Source: Bacterioplanoides sp965219715
GTDB taxonomy: Bacteria > Pseudomonadota > Gammaproteobacteria > Pseudomonadales > Oceanobacteraceae
Assembly (NCBI RefSeq): GCF_965219715.1
Contig: NZ_OZ244785.1
Coordinates: 248,001 to 312,000 of the forward strand
Direction: 5' to 3'
Length of the DNA: 64,000 nucleotides
This document shows, piece after piece, positions 25,365-35,095 of the stretch (the first letter of the stretch is position 1; every line of letters starts with the position of its first letter). The position numbers and the translations under genes were made by a program. Under the pieces are notes generated by a model. The model was not told where the DNA came from and made no database searches. It worked only from the letters and a program-made list of their open reading frames with translations.

Positions 25365-25545
25365 AATTAAAAGGGAATAAGGTGGCGCTGAATTTTCAGC
25401 CATTCCTTAGCTGCCCCCGCAACGGTAAATAGAGTAGAGCATTCAACACGCCACTGTGCCGACACCCTGTCAGCATGGGAAGGCGAATGCTCACACACTC
25501 CTTTATAAGCCCGGAGACCTGCCCGAAATAAGTAACCTAAAGTGT
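25365..25545 (+). promoter_or_regulatory. Cobalamin riboswitch before the TonB receptor
   Basis: The leader holds the known B12-element blocks in order: GGGAATAAGGTG (from 25372), CTGCCCCCGCAACGGTAAAT (25411-25430), GCCACTGTG, ATGGGAAGGCGAATGC, and the B12 box GCCCGGAGACCTGCC (25509-25523). Binding of adenosylcobalamin to such leaders lowers expression of B12 uptake genes. It lies about 155 bases before the receptor start; the rest of the gene-free stretch 25225-25698 shows nothing else. Confidence 0.92.
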
Positions 25546-25698
25546 TGCGGAGGGCGTCACTGGGGAGAGTCACAAGCCAGAATTTTCACTTTTTTAGTGG
25601 TTGTCTGTCAGTGTGCCTTGTCTACCCGCCTTTTTCGCAAAAATGAACCTTTGAAAATGCTTCCTAATGAGAGGCAGGATGATGTTTGGGGTAAATTT

Positions 25699-27636
25699 AT
25701 GCGCAAGATCGTTTTATTCAGCAGTTTGCTGGCAACCGGTGCTGTATAGGCCGCCGATGCTGACCTTGAAAAAGTAGTGGTTTCTGGCCAGTCTCTGGAA
25801 GAATCGCTGCCACAAAAAATTTCTCAATACGGCTCGGAATTTTCCGTTATTAACAGCGTGGCCATTCGTGCCAGTGGTGCTCAGGATGTAGCAAAAGCGC
25901 TACAAATGCTGGCGCCGGGATTATTTATTGCACCTAAAAACGGAGCGTTTGATTACGTTGACGCGTCACTGCAAGGCTCACGACCACAGGGTATTTTATG
26001 GCTGCTTGACGGCGTGCGGATTAATAACCGTCTCTACGCCACAACGTCGCCGCTGGATTCTATTCCGGCCGCCATTGTTGAACGTATCGAAATTCTTAAA
26101 GGCGGACAAAGCCTGTTTTATGGCACACAAGCAGTTGCCGGTGTGGTGAATATCGTCACACACTCCGCCCGTAGTGGAGAAAATGAAGTCAGCATTGGTG
26201 CTCAGTCGGACGGTGGTCGTTCTCACAGTGGCAGAATTGGTGGCGTAAACGATAATGGCAGTTATTTATTGTTTGCAGCAACAGATCGCTCGAACGGTTT
26301 TAAACCGTATAAAAATAAGGATTTCGAAGCATCCTCTACCGATCGTAAACGTGGTTACAACGTGACAACCATGGGTGCTAAAGCAGATTACGCATTTTCA
26401 GACCAGCTGGTACTGACGGCTTTTTATCAGCAAAATAAATCTGAACTGGATTACGCCCGGCCAACGGATAACTTCCTGACTGAAAACCAACGCACCGAAG
26501 ATCTGGCTTATCTGAAGTTGGATGGTCGTATCAGCGACGACGTACGTTTGTTTGTTAAAGGTTATTACCACGAGTGGGACACGCGTTATTTACGCATTTA
26601 TAACGCCGCTGCGGGCATCGAATTAAAAAGTAATTACGATTACTGGGGTTACGTCGATAAAGGCCTGAATGTGATGGCTGAAGTAAATACCGGTGCTGGT
26701 GTTGATGTTCGCTTTGGTTATGACCAGCAAAACTTCTCTGGCAGTGATGACGTTCTGAAGATTGGTCGCCAGACCGAAAAAGTCCAGGCTGTGTTCGCTC
26801 AGGTATCGAGTAATAATCGTTTATTCGAAGACGGCGTTTTGTCTTTGGGTGGTCGTTACAACAAACCTGAAGGCGAAGGTGATAAATTTGTGGGGCACTT
26901 CAGTGGCTCTTATAACCTGAATGAACAGCTGTCGTTCCACACCAGTCTGGGCACCCGCTTCCGTTTGCCAACCGCTTACGAGCTTTACGCCATTGATAGT
27001 TGTTGTACTCAGGGCAACTCTGACCTGGAGCCGGAAACGGGTAAAAACATTAACCTTGGTGGTGAATTCAGCAACGATGCGTTACAGGCAAGTCTGAGTG
27101 TATTTGCCCGTGAGGTTGATAACCTGATTAAAGCAGAAACTCAGGGCGACAGTCGTGTATTTGCTAACTCGGATGATCAGGTCAGCTTTAAAGGTGCGGA
27201 AGCAAATCTGCATTTACATCTGACGGATGAATTCACATTTAATGCCAACCACGTTTATTCCCGCGCGGTGGAAAAAGGTGAAACCAAGCAGATTAATCTG
27301 ATTCCGCTGAACAATACCAAGTTGAGTCTGATTTATGATGCGCTGGAGAATGGTCTGCGTGTTTCTGTTAATGCTAACCGTGTAGGTAGCCTGTGGGATG
27401 AGAAAAACAGCCGCCGCATAAACTACGGTAACTACACACTCGTTGATCTGAGTATCCAGAAGACACTGGACGAAGAACAGAAGCAAACCGTGACGCTGAG
27501 CCTGGAGAACCTGACCGATCAGCAGTATGCATCGGGTATTGGCAGTGCTAAACGAGATGGCGATGACAGCCCTTATGTCTATGAAGACCTGGGAACACCG
27601 TTTGCCACCAAGCTGAGCTACAGTCATAGATTCTGA
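25699..27636 (+). pseudogene. btuB: TonB-dependent B12-type receptor with an amber stop in the signal peptide
   Basis: Reading from ATG 25699 gives MRKIVLFSSLLATGAV, then TAG (25747-25749), then AADADLEKVVVSGQSLEE in the same frame. A single C to T change of CAG would explain it. After the stop the receptor is whole: TonB-box-like EKVVVSG, plug domain (about 20-130: GSRPQGILWLLDGVRI, VERIEILKGGQSLFYGTQAVAGVVNI), a 22-strand barrel, and a C-terminal Phe (YSHRF). The length of about 635 residues fits BtuB-like cobalamin receptors, and the cobalamin riboswitch supports that cargo. A later GTG (25777) could start translation, but without a signal peptide. Sequencing error is possible. Confidence 0.85.
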
Positions 27637-27654
27637 TGGCAGACGTTTGACCAA

Positions 27655-27687
27655 TAAAAAAGCCGTTCGATTGAGCGGCTTTTTTCT
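27655..27687 (+). terminator. Bidirectional terminator between the receptor and rhomboid genes
   Basis: AAAAAAGCCG and CGGCTTTTTT pair around a 10-base loop 19 bases after the receptor stop. A- and T-runs on both sides allow use from either strand, and it also ends the leftward rhomboid gene. Confidence 0.9.
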
Positions 27688-27701
27688 GATTATCGGAACT
27701 C

Positions 27702-28298
27702 TTACATTTCCAGCGTGACTTCCCGCTGTGGCATTTTGTTCAGAATAAACGCACACGCCAGGCCACTGAGTGCGCCAAAAATATTACTTTCCCATGAGAT
27801 ATAGGCGTTCATTGGTAACAGACCCAATACCAAACCGCCATATCCGAGCAAGGTAATGAAGGATATGGCGAGGTGCTTTAATTGTCGGGTGCGAATGCCG
27901 CTCACCAGTAAAAAACCAAACAGTGCATACACCAGGCTGTTCAGTCCCATGTGGGGCACCCCTCGTGCAAACAACCAAACGCCAACTCCGGTTGCAATAA
28001 GGCTGGTCAGTAATACGGTCAGATAGGTTTTCTGGCTGTACTGAAGGGTTAAAAACGAAAGAATCATAAAAGGAATGATATTCGATGCAAAATGCCAGAT
28101 ATCTTTGTGAAGCAAGGGTGCCGTAATAATAAAGGGCAGGCGGGTGAGGTCACGGGGTATCAACGCTAGCTGGTTCAGGCTTCTCAGCGTTAGCAGATTA
28201 ATGACTTCAATGATGGCAATACTTGCGGCGATGATCAGAACCAGACGTAATTGCTGTCTGAATTTTTGTTTTAGAGAAGACATCTTGCCTGGTGTCAT
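27702..28298 (-). CDS. Rhomboid-family membrane protein, apparently catalytically dead
   Basis: The 198-residue inner-membrane protein has six hydrophobic helices and the rhomboid layout: helix 2 has WHFASNIIPF (oxyanion His/Asn kept), helix 4 region reads HMGLNSLVYALFGF, and helix 6 reads SWESNIFGALSG. In active members the last two read roughly HxGASGLxY and SWExHLFG. Here Asn takes the place of the nucleophile Ser (GASG to GLNS) and Asn that of the catalytic His; codons AAC and AAT confirm this. It is therefore probably a pseudoprotease that binds membrane proteins without cutting them. Whether Ser one position later could serve instead is doubtful without the His. Confidence 0.78.
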   Translation of the reverse strand: MTPGKMSSLKQKFRQQLRLVLIIAASIAIIEVINLLTLRSLNQLALIPRDLTRLPFIITAPLLHKDIWHFASNIIPFMILSFLTLQYSQKTYLTVLLTSLIATGVGVWLFARGVPHMGLNSLVYALFGFLLVSGIRTRQLKHLAISFITLLGYGGLVLGLLPMNAYISWESNIFGALSGLACAFILNKMPQREVTLEM

Positions 28299-28330
28299 GA
28301 CGCGTTACTTCCTTGTTACCGTGGGCTATA

Positions 28331-28367
28331 AAAAATAAGCAGCTTCAGTGAGCTGCTTATTTTTTTT
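28331..28367 (-). terminator. Terminator after zapE
   Basis: AATAAGCAGCT and AGCTGCTTATT form an 11-bp stem with a 6-base loop, flanked by an A-run and a T-run. It lies 52 bases beyond the zapE stop and upstream of the rhomboid start, so it separates these two leftward genes. Confidence 0.85.
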
Positions 28368-28418
28368 ACGATTTATTTTTTTGTGACTTATTTATTGAGC
28401 CAGCGAATGAGAAACGAA

Positions 28419-29543
28419 TTAATCCGCTTTATGCTCACGCGCTAAATAATCGTGAGATTGCATTTCCAGCATACGCGAGGTGGTGCGCTGGAATTCAAAT
28501 TCCAGTTTGCCGGTGCCGTAAATCTCATGAATCGGCGCATCCGCCGACATAATCACTTTTACGCCGCGATCGTAAAATTCATCGATCAGGTTGATATAAC
28601 GACGTGCCAGATCGTCATTCTTGGTGCCCATTACCGGCACGTTAGAAATCAGAATCGCGTGGAACAATTTACCCAGCTCGATGTAGTCGTTCTGAGAACG
28701 CGGGCCATCACACAAACCTTCAAACTCGAACCAGGCAACGTCGTCACAAATCGCTTTGGCCGGGATGTTACGGCCAAGAATTTCAACATTAACGTTGGTT
28801 TCGGTGTGTTTGCAGTCCGGTGCCAGGCTGTCGAAGCTCTTTTGTAGTGAGGCTTCGGCGCTGTCGTCCAGCGGGTAGTGGTACAGCTCGGCCTGCTCCA
28901 GAGTACGCAGGCGATAGTCCACGCCGCTATCGACGTTCACAACTTCAGTGTATTTGTTCAGCAGTTTAATCGCCGGGATAAACCGATCACGTTGCAGGCC
29001 GTCTTTATACAGACCGTCCGGAACGATGTTGGATGTCGATACCAGCGTTACACCACGAGCAAACAGTTCCTGCATCAGGCCGCCAAGGATCATGGCGTCA
29101 CCGATATCGGATACAAAAAATTCGTCAAAACAGATCACTACCGCTTCTTCAGCAATCTGATCGGCAACCGTTTCCAGGGGATTTTTTGCGCCGGTCAGCT
29201 TGGTCAGATCGGCGTGCACGCGCTGCATAAAGCGGTGAAAGTGGGTACGCATTTTACGTTCGAACGGCAGCGCATCGTAGAAGGTGTCGACTAAGTAGGT
29301 TTTGCCACGGCCAACACCGCCCCAGAAATACAGACCTTTAATTGGCTCTTTCTGCTTTTTCTTGCCGAACAGCTTGGAGACAAACCCCTTGTTCTTCTGG
29401 GCTTCGTAATCAGCCACCAGGTCTTCATACAGGCGCTGCAGATGTTTAACGGCCATTTCCTGGGCTGCATCGTAAGAGAAGTCGTCGCGTTTTAAGTCTT
29501 CTTGGTAGAGTTCCCATGGAGTAGAAACTGGAGATGTCGACAC
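28419..29543 (-). CDS. zapE: Cell-division ATPase ZapE (AFG1-like)
   Basis: The 374-residue AAA-type ATPase carries Walker A GGVGRGKT (about 75-82) and Walker B ICFDEFFVSD, then AILISNVPVM and the C-terminal DRGVKVIMSADAPIHEIY typical of ZapE/AFG1. In Escherichia coli ZapE acts on the Z ring during division under low oxygen or stress. The start is GTG 29543 behind GAGG (reverse strand). An insert with KNKGFVSKLFGKKKQKE before Walker A is ordinary for the family. Confidence 0.95.
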   Translation of the reverse strand: MSTSPVSTPWELYQEDLKRDDFSYDAAQEMAVKHLQRLYEDLVADYEAQKNKGFVSKLFGKKKQKEPIKGLYFWGGVGRGKTYLVDTFYDALPFERKMRTHFHRFMQRVHADLTKLTGAKNPLETVADQIAEEAVVICFDEFFVSDIGDAMILGGLMQELFARGVTLVSTSNIVPDGLYKDGLQRDRFIPAIKLLNKYTEVVNVDSGVDYRLRTLEQAELYHYPLDDSAEASLQKSFDSLAPDCKHTETNVNVEILGRNIPAKAICDDVAWFEFEGLCDGPRSQNDYIELGKLFHAILISNVPVMGTKNDDLARRYINLIDEFYDRGVKVIMSADAPIHEIYGTGKLEFEFQRTTSRMLEMQSHDYLAREHKAD

Positions 29544-29714
29544 GGTGTTTTCCTCGTAAAAGCCGTTGTGGCAGGCCTTGGACCAAATTTCAGGGGGCGC
29601 AATTTAACCTAAAACCGCACTTTTTTGTAGTGGCTTATGGTCTTTGTCAGTCTTTCTACAGGCCATCAATGACGGATTTTGTTGAAACAATTAGTTACAA
29701 AACAAAACGAGAAC

Positions 29715-29730
29715 ATATGTGCGCATTTAT
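29715..29730 (+). promoter_or_regulatory. Possible TetR half-operator before the acyl-CoA synthetase
   Basis: ATGTGCGCAT (29717-29726) repeats the right arm of the palindrome at 34937-34954, and TTTATT follows in both places. The left arm is not conserved (GAACATATG). It lies 107 bases before the acyl-CoA synthetase start. Suggests one TetR protein acts at both places; weak on its own. Confidence 0.4.
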
Positions 29731-29833
29731 TGAAAGGGTGAGGATGCTTGTGTTTATATAAAGGTGAGGTCTCATTCATGTTTATGGCGAGATCATAAGA
29801 AAAATATGAAATTACCAACAGCGGAACACTCAA

Positions 29834-31662
29834 ATGAATCATCCACAAACCATCTATCAGTTGATTAAACGATCGAGCGAGTTATATCCCAATTATGCTG
29901 CTTTCACTTTGATAACTAAGTTAGATCCAGAGTTTTGTCATACAGAAGTCAGCTATCGTCAGTTTTTTTCTGATGTGAAGCGCGCTGGTCGTATGTTTTC
30001 TGAAGTCTCAGAGAAAAAGGCGGATGTTGTTGTTTCCACCCTGCTTCCCAATATCCCCCAGCATCATGTTGCTTTGTGGGGGGCAGAATGTATTGGTATC
30101 GCTAATCCATTGAATCCGCTGTTGTCTGTTGGGGCAATTACCGAACTTATACTTAAAGCAGATTCGGATATTCTTATTTCAGTTGGTCCGACCCCTGGTA
30201 TCGATATCTGGGAAAAGGCGAAAAAAGCCGTCGCAGATGTTGAACGTCAGGCGGGAAAAAAGATAAAACTGTTTGCCGTTTCGTTATTGCCTCCGACACT
30301 GAAAATGATGTTGCGCCTGATAAATGCTCCGCTTCCGAGTGTCGTAAAATCAGAGTCGGTCAGGAATGATTTTGATCGTGCCTTAAGGTGTTACAGCGAT
30401 GATGAGTTGGATGCAACGCTGCTCAACCGAAATCAAGATGTGGTTGCATATTTCCATACGGGTGGGACTACTGGCACGCCAAAGTTAGCTAAACACACAG
30501 CTCTTAATCAGCTGACCAGCGCCTCACGTGTTTGTTCCAACAGTGATTTTCAGCCGGGTGAAAAAGTACTTAATGGCTTACCTTTGTTCCATGTAGCAGG
30601 CGCTATCGTAACCAGTCTGGGGGCGTTGCTGTCGGGTATGAATATTGTTCTGCCAACCATAAAAGTTTCCGTGATCCTGACGTCATAAAAGCTCACTGGA
30701 AAATGATTGAATATTATAAAATCAATGTAAGCGGTGGAATTCCGACTTCGGTTGCGTCAATGGCAGCGGTTCCGTTACAGGGTGCTGAAATCTCCAGTTT
30801 GCGCATGATGTTTTCCGGAGGTGCACCGGTACCAGAAAATTTATACGCTGACATTCGAATACTCACGGGAATTGATCTTTATTGTATTTATGGCATGACA
30901 GAAACTGCTGGCTTGATATCAATGGCAACCGTGGGGAAGCCCATTGCCAAAGGGAGTGCTGGATTTGCTGGCCCGGACTCTGGTATTCGAATTTCCGGAG
31001 CTGCTGAAGCGGGTGAAAGTGGTGAGATATTGGTCAGAAGTGATTCGGTTTTCCCGGGCTATCTTGGCAGTACTGAATCACCGGTAAAAGAGGGATGGCT
31101 GTATACCGGAGATCTGGGGCATATTGATGAAAATTCAAATCTGTTTATTACCGGTCGAGCGAAAGATCTGATTATCCGCAGTGGCCATAATATTGATCCC
31201 GCTATGATTGAACAGTGTCTGGAGAGGCATCCGGAAGTTGAGTTGGCGGCTGCTGTTGGCTGGCCGGATGAATACGCCGGAGAATTACCTGTCGCGTATG
31301 TGCAGTTAAGAGAAGGATCGACTGTGACTGCACAGCAGCTAAAGGATTTTTCCGATTGTCACATTGACGAGCAGCCCGCCAGTCCTAAACGTATCATCAT
31401 TCTCGACTCATTGCCGGTGACAGCGGTTGGAAAAATACACAAACCGACGTTACGTGAACTATCGGTTGCTGCAGCAATTGAAGAATTACTGGGGGAAATG
31501 TTTGATGACCTTGCTTTGCGGGTTGAAGCAACTCTGACTGATCAGGGGCGATTTGATGTTAAGGCTTATACCGAGCGAGAAGACGCATCTTTCACCCAGG
31601 CGTGTGAGAAAATGTCAGAGGTACTTGGTATGAGTATTGATGCATGTACCGGGAGTATATGA
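29834..31662 (+). pseudogene. AMP-forming acyl-CoA synthetase broken by a -1 frameshift
   Basis: The frames 29834-30688 and 30703-31662 are the halves of one ANL-superfamily ligase that activates a carboxylic acid to its CoA thioester through an acyl-AMP. The first half has the P-loop YFHTGGTTGTPKLAKHT; the second has the YGMTETAG block, GWLYTGDLGHID and GRAKDLIIRSGHNI, and the late KIHKPTLR near the catalytic Lys. The break is at about 30664, where one base is missing: inserting one G after AAAA gives IKGFRDPDVIKAHWKMIEYY across the join. The total of about 609 residues fits the family. Read error or real loss cannot be told apart here. It is followed by one base and a DsbA-family isomerase gene. 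Confidence 0.88.
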
Positions 31663-31663
31663 T

Positions 31664-32302
31664 ATGGAAGTGGCGATGAAAAACAGCAATAGCCCGATCA
31701 ACTTTTATTTTGATTTCATTTCACCTTACGGTTACGTTGCTGCTGCAAAGATTAAGGAAATAGCTGACAGATACGACCGTCAGATTGAATGGCATCCTAT
31801 GTTGCTTGGGGTTTCTGTCTTAAAAAAAATGGGTTTGAAGCCGTTGTTGGAAACACCTTTAAAAGGTGCGTATTGCATGAAGGACTTACCGCGCCTGGCA
31901 GCACTGTATGACATCCCTTTGAAGCCAGCCTTTCCAATGCCAAAGCCTTTGCCTGCGGCCAGATGTCTGACCTGGGTAAGACAGAATATGCCGATTAAAA
32001 CCGAAGAATTCGCTCTTGCTGTTTACCGCAGCTATTGGGCTGAAGGGAAAAATATCAGTGATTATTCGGTGTTAGCAGGGATCGCAGATTTGATTGGAAT
32101 CGATGGTGACCGAATGATAGCCGACGCTGAAGGGGAGCCGGTTAAACAGGCATTAATGTCAGCAGTTGAAGATTCGATGAAGCAAGGCGTTTTCGGATCT
32201 CCGACCTTTGAAGTAGATGGCGAACTTATCTGGGGATGTGATCGTTTGTGGATGCTTGAGCACTGGTTAAAGTATGGCCGCTGGCAACCGCTTTCTTCAT
32301 AA
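31664..32302 (+). CDS. DsbA-family 2-hydroxychromene-2-carboxylate isomerase-like protein
   Basis: From ATG 31664 the product has 212 residues, with the thioredoxin-like start NFYFDFISPYGYVAAAKIKEI where active DsbA would have CxxC; HCCA isomerase/GST-kappa members have Ser here and use glutathione. Later blocks are AARCLTWVR and GVFGSPTFEVDGELIWGCDRL, the cis-Pro loop. Such enzymes isomerise ring-cleavage products of naphthalene-type aromatics, or act in glutathione-dependent fatty or steroid side-chain routes. It sits one base after the acyl-CoA synthetase (GGGAG ribosome site), so the pair forms a small catabolic operon. Confidence 0.83.
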   Translation: MEVAMKNSNSPINFYFDFISPYGYVAAAKIKEIADRYDRQIEWHPMLLGVSVLKKMGLKPLLETPLKGAYCMKDLPRLAALYDIPLKPAFPMPKPLPAARCLTWVRQNMPIKTEEFALAVYRSYWAEGKNISDYSVLAGIADLIGIDGDRMIADAEGEPVKQALMSAVEDSMKQGVFGSPTFEVDGELIWGCDRLWMLEHWLKYGRWQPLSS

Positions 32303-32340
32303 TTGAAGAAATAAAAAATACTAAAGTGGCGTCAGCCACT

Positions 32341-32988
32341 TTAGTCGTTGAAGCACTCTTTACTGAGCAATGAAAAACTGGCTTTTTTATGCCATTCCAT
32401 TCTTCTTTTATACGCTGAAAAATCGTACTTGCATGCGGCTTCAACAGAATTCTGAGCTTCATACATATATCCCGCCAAATCGATCAGGGCCTTGTCGTCC
32501 AAATCTGAGCCGAGTTGTTTCATCAAGTGAACCACGAATTGAGCAATAAACTCATTATGCTGTTGTTCAAGTATTTCCAGTTCCGGAGACTGCGCTGTTG
32601 CTCTGAACAGTTCAGCATGCAATTTAAGTTGTTCTGGCGTTGTCACTGTTTGCGTATAAAAACGATCGATCATTTCTCCGATGAGTGTATTGCGCCGCTC
32701 TTTAGTATCAATCGGGTAGTTGCTAAGTTCATCCAGGATTGCTGATAGACTGGATTCAATATCCTGGCGCCATTCAATAATCAATTCAGATAATATGGAA
32801 AGTTTATTGGGGAAGTATTGGTACACTGAACCAATTGATGTTCCAGCACGTTTTGCCAGAGTTTCAGTTGTAAAGGTATCCAGGCCGCCTTCGACCAGCA
32901 TATCTTTTGCTATCGATAGCATTTTATCGAATTTAAGTCGCGATCTTTCTTGTTTGGGGACTTTTCGCGGAGGGATGGTTGTTTTCAT
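32341..32988 (-). CDS. TetR-family regulator
   Basis: The 215-residue protein has an N-terminal helix-turn-helix (about 20-65: RLKFDKMLSIAKDMLVEGG, TLAKRAGTSIGSVYQYFPNK) and a helical ligand-binding part. It shares the VYQYFPNKLxILSEL stretch with the TetR proteins at 35096 and 62397, so these belong to one subfamily. It is convergent with the isomerase gene and 108 bases from the end of the YtcJ lipoprotein gene. Ligand unknown; control of the adjoining acyl-CoA synthetase operon is plausible. Confidence 0.9.
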   Translation of the reverse strand: MKTTIPPRKVPKQERSRLKFDKMLSIAKDMLVEGGLDTFTTETLAKRAGTSIGSVYQYFPNKLSILSELIIEWRQDIESSLSAILDELSNYPIDTKERRNTLIGEMIDRFYTQTVTTPEQLKLHAELFRATAQSPELEILEQQHNEFIAQFVVHLMKQLGSDLDDKALIDLAGYMYEAQNSVEAACKYDFSAYKRRMEWHKKASFSLLSKECFND

Positions 32989-33060
32989 TCAGAGTGTCTG
33001 CAGCACAAGCTTCCGAGCAGTTTAATATAGATAAATCGCTAAGTCGCGGCAGAATTGGTG

Positions 33061-33090
33061 ACAGACTGCTAATAGTTCAGCAGTCTGTCG
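33061..33090. repeat. Perfect inverted repeat between the YtcJ and TetR genes
   Basis: GACAGACTGC and GCAGTCTGTC enclose 10 bases whose outer T and A also pair, for an 11-bp stem. It begins six bases after the YtcJ gene's stop (leftward) and is upstream of the TetR start. No T-run follows on that strand, so it may be a weak terminator or an operator. Confidence 0.6.
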
Positions 33091-33095
33091 TGTTC

Positions 33096-34880
33096 TCAGA
33101 GTTTTCCTGCGACCAACTTGCCATCCATAACAACTGCCCGAGGCTTCAGTTTATGAATCTGATTCTGGTCCATCGATAACAGATTTTGGTCTAATACGAT
33201 AAAATCAGCTTTTTTTCCTGCTTCAAGTGATCCTGTCAGATTGCTAATACCCAGCTGTTTTGCCGCATTGATAGTGTAGCCTGACAGCATTTGCTCCAGA
33301 CTAACCGCTTCATTAAGGGGAAGAGCGGGTTTAATATCTGCAGCAATGCCATCACCACGGGTTATGCCTGCCTGGATACCGAGAAAAGGCGTGATTAGAG
33401 GTGTTTCCGCCGGGCCAAAGGTATCGCTTGAAAACGTAACCTTAACACCTTTATCAAAATAGGACTTGATCAGAGTGTAGTTATGGTCAACCTGGTGCTG
33501 ACCAATGGTCATGGTGGCAGCTTTTGAGGCGCCTGCGGTTAACCACTGAGGGGTGAAATTCGCGTGTACACTCAGGGTTGCGAGGTCATCTATATCTTCA
33601 GGGTCGGTAATCTCGAGATGAGACAAGGTAATTTCGTTACTCAATTCAGTGGCCGCTTTGGCCATTTTTACCGCATCTAATGCTTCACGAATCGAACGAT
33701 TGCCAACCGTGTGTAAATGTAAATCAATGTTTGCCTGGTTTAACTCGAGAATAAAGTCAGCCAGTTCTTTGGCTGTTAACAATACACCGCCAATATTCGG
33801 CTTAGAGCCATGTATGTGCTGATACTCTTGTTTTACATAGGCGGTACCTAAAGCATGATCACCGTCATAGTGAATCTTAATTGTGTCGAACTTCAGGTTT
33901 TTTCCTGCATACTTTTTTCTCAGAGCTTGTAAATCAGCTACCGCTGTTTTGACCTGTCTGGCGTCGAAAATATGATGGGAGGCATAGTATCGAACAGGAA
34001 GCTTATTTTCATCATCCATTTTTTTCAAAATTGAATAGACATTATCCTGAGAGGTAAAGTTTCCTGCATCCCAAAGTGCAGTGACTCCATAATCGGCATA
34101 GTGCTGGAGTAACTTTTTCAGGCGACTGGTAAGCACGGCTTCGTTCGGTGTTATTGTCGCAAGAATAAAGGGGACTAATGAAAACTCTTTGGCCCAACCT
34201 GTTAATTCTCCATTTTCATCTTTAACGAAATAGGAAATATTGCGAGACAAATCCGGAGTATTTTTGTCGATGCCAAATACTGCGAGTGCTGCGCTGTTTA
34301 ACCAAAAACTATGGCCGGTATTATCCTGCAAAATGACTGGTGTATTTCCGAAAATTTCATCCAGTTGAGCTTTGTTTGGCCCTTCCGGTAGGAACATATC
34401 GACATGCCAGGTACCGGTAAAAACTAAAGGCTGACCTTTTGTCTGTTCTGCCAGCTTACGCAAATCGGAGAAAAACTCTTCTTTATTGTTTTTACTTAAT
34501 TCAAGGTGTGACTCCGTCGAGAACGGATCGCCGAGAATTGACATGGCGCCTGGGTGGGTATGAGCATCAATGATGCCAGGCATCACAAAATGTCCATTCA
34601 GATCAGTTTTCTTGAGTTGATCGACATTGCGGTAGTCCCGTCGAAACTCTGCCAGCGTACCAACCGCAATAATTTTGTCATCAGCCGTGATGATCGCATT
34701 GGCGTTGCTGTTTTGCTTATCCATTGTTTTTATGGCTGCATTGTGATATAGCGTGGCGTTGCTTGGTAGCGGTTTTTTCTGATTCTTGCTCTTATTGTTG
34801 TTGTCCAGGCAGCCCAGCATCATAAATGTGCATAACAACACCGTCGTTATGCGGGCCCAGTAAGATCTCATATTCATCAT
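33096..34880 (-). CDS. YtcJ-type amidohydrolase lipoprotein
   Basis: The 594-residue product has a lipoprotein signal (MMLGC, Cys24), so it is envelope-bound. The metal-dependent hydrolase core (amidohydrolase 3) shows MPGIIDAHTHPG (HxH metal ligands, about 102-113), IDLHLHTVGNRS (His), LSHLEITDPED, and SSDTFGPAETPL (catalytic Asp). YtcJ-type enzymes cleave amide, ester or related bonds in small organics; the substrate is unknown. It is divergent from the TetR gene at 35096, with an operator between. A related lipoprotein gene at 63165 runs off the window. Confidence 0.88.
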   Translation of the reverse strand: MMNMRSYWARITTVLLCTFMMLGCLDNNNKSKNQKKPLPSNATLYHNAAIKTMDKQNSNANAIITADDKIIAVGTLAEFRRDYRNVDQLKKTDLNGHFVMPGIIDAHTHPGAMSILGDPFSTESHLELSKNNKEEFFSDLRKLAEQTKGQPLVFTGTWHVDMFLPEGPNKAQLDEIFGNTPVILQDNTGHSFWLNSAALAVFGIDKNTPDLSRNISYFVKDENGELTGWAKEFSLVPFILATITPNEAVLTSRLKKLLQHYADYGVTALWDAGNFTSQDNVYSILKKMDDENKLPVRYYASHHIFDARQVKTAVADLQALRKKYAGKNLKFDTIKIHYDGDHALGTAYVKQEYQHIHGSKPNIGGVLLTAKELADFILELNQANIDLHLHTVGNRSIREALDAVKMAKAATELSNEITLSHLEITDPEDIDDLATLSVHANFTPQWLTAGASKAATMTIGQHQVDHNYTLIKSYFDKGVKVTFSSDTFGPAETPLITPFLGIQAGITRGDGIAADIKPALPLNEAVSLEQMLSGYTINAAKQLGISNLTGSLEAGKKADFIVLDQNLLSMDQNQIHKLKPRAVVMDGKLVAGKL

Positions 34881-34936
34881 TTTTATATTTCTCTCGTGTT
34901 CGTTCAGATTCGATCAGGATTCATTAACTTATCAAA

Positions 34937-34954
34937 TGCGCACAAATGTGCGCA
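34937..34954. promoter_or_regulatory. TetR-type operator between the YtcJ and TetR genes
   Basis: TGCGCAC AAAT GTGCGCA is a perfect 7-bp dyad with a 4-base centre in the 215-base divergent region. Size and position fit the operator of the TetR gene at 35096, acting on both promoters. Its right arm recurs at 29717. Confidence 0.7.
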
Positions 34955-35095
34955 TAATTTATTTGTAATAACTTGTTACTGGGATTAATTGACGGGGTGC
35001 CGTTGGATCGTCTTTCGCTGCTCTGGAAGCTGGAATAACGTTATCGCTATTTTTGATATAGTTACTTCTGATATTGAACTGACACAGCGAAAGAT

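Noticed and set aside
30660..30670. Programmed frameshifting in the acyl-CoA synthetase
   Set aside because: No slippery heptamer with a downstream structure is visible, and a single missing base explains the break.
33061..33090. Calling the inverted repeat a terminator of the YtcJ gene
   Set aside because: There is no T-run on the transcribed side, so it is listed only as a repeat.
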